Of a DNA stretch of 64,000 nucleotides, positions 63,888 through 64,000 are shown one piece after another. The notes beneath the pieces were generated by a model. That model did no database searches, had not been told where the DNA came from, and was given only the letters and a program-made list of their open reading frames with translations. The position numbers and the translations under genes were made by a program. How positions within the stretch are numbered: position 1 is the first letter of the stretch; each line of letters opens with the position of its first letter. Location of the stretch: NCBI GenBank assembly GCA_015057605.1, contig SVDX01000006.1, forward strand, positions 41,202-105,201, in the 5' to 3' direction. The DNA is from Lachnospira sp. Lineage in GTDB: Bacteria > Bacillota > Clostridia > Lachnospirales > Lachnospiraceae.

Positions 63888-64000
63888 TGGTCAAGCCCTC
63901 GACCTATTAGTATTAATCAGCTACATGTGTTACCACACTTCCACCTTTAACCTATCTACCTCGTCGTCTTCAAGGGGTCTTACTGCTTTCGCATGGGATA
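63888..64000 (-). rRNA. 23S rRNA, 3' end (rest lies outside the window)
   Basis: On the minus strand the sequence from 64000 to about 63888 reads the conserved 3' end of 23S rRNA, including AAGACGACGAGGTAGATAGG, GTGGAAGTGTGGTAACACAT and the last GGTCGAGGGCTTGACC. The exact 3' end is estimated. No 5S gene is seen between it and tRNA-Trp. Confidence 0.95.

Noticed and set aside
1..64000. CRISPR arrays, insertion sequences, prophage or integrative element
   Set aside because: No regularly spaced repeats, transposase, integrase or phage genes were seen; tRNA genes have no adjacent integrase.

Overview
AT-rich bacterial chromosome from an anaerobic member of the Clostridia, most likely Lachnospiraceae. 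This placement is inferred from a class III ribonucleotide reductase (nrdDG), a SCIFF peptide with its radical-SAM maturase, T-box and lysine riboswitches, plant-polysaccharide hydrolases (GH105, GH43), Gram-positive promoters and strong AGGAGG ribosome binding sites. Most genes lie on the minus strand, and I see no insertion sequence, prophage or CRISPR array.

Layout. 1-8.3 kb: truncated response regulator, cupin, GH105, thrS behind a threonine T-box, a FliD-like protein, a membrane protein coupled to a GH43 enzyme, and a PAP2 phosphatase. 8.3-10.3 kb: two tandem membrane-anchored leucine-rich-repeat proteins behind a LytTR-type promoter. 10.4-17.6 kb: a minus-strand series reading SCIFF peptide, SCIFF maturase, secDF, recJ, sugar isomerase-like gene, apt, then a rod-shaped RNA that resembles 6S RNA. 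17.7-20.3 kb: AEC transporter and a YD-repeat lipoprotein. 20.3-24.5 kb: tRNA-Leu, then plus-strand nrdD-nrdG-dut-mgtC behind paired NrdR boxes. 24.5-30.4 kb: tRNA-Asn-asnS-asnA with a trigger-factor-like lipoprotein and uppP, then infC-rpmI-rplT with its leader. 30.5-35.8 kb: degV, a membrane protein and purL.

35.8-40.3 kb is the most interesting stretch. Three tightly joined genes encode a radical-SAM/HhH protein with a sliding-clamp-binding motif, a DUF4130 (TIGR03915-type) protein, and a RecB-type nuclease fused to an Fe-S XPD/DinG-type helicase. Their promoter carries a perfect LexA box, so this looks like an SOS-induced DNA-repair or DNA-modification operon of unknown chemistry.

40.3-49.2 kb: an HTH/DUF2975/DUF4173 membrane module, tRNA-Leu, a lysine-riboswitch operon (dapA, dapB, a nuclease-like gene), and argS with a CPBP protease and a glycosyltransferase. 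49.3-54.9 kb: two signal-less peptidoglycan-directed proteins, ilvE, an unknown membrane protein, and folA/thyA. 54.9-60.9 kb: hflX, then carB behind a PurF homologue whose catalytic cysteine is glycine. 61-64 kb: small membrane protein, GT2-GtrA fusion, iron-dependent alcohol dehydrogenase, tRNA-Trp and the 3' end of a 23S rRNA gene. A dispersed intergenic repeat occurs twice (about 3.9 and 42.6 kb).
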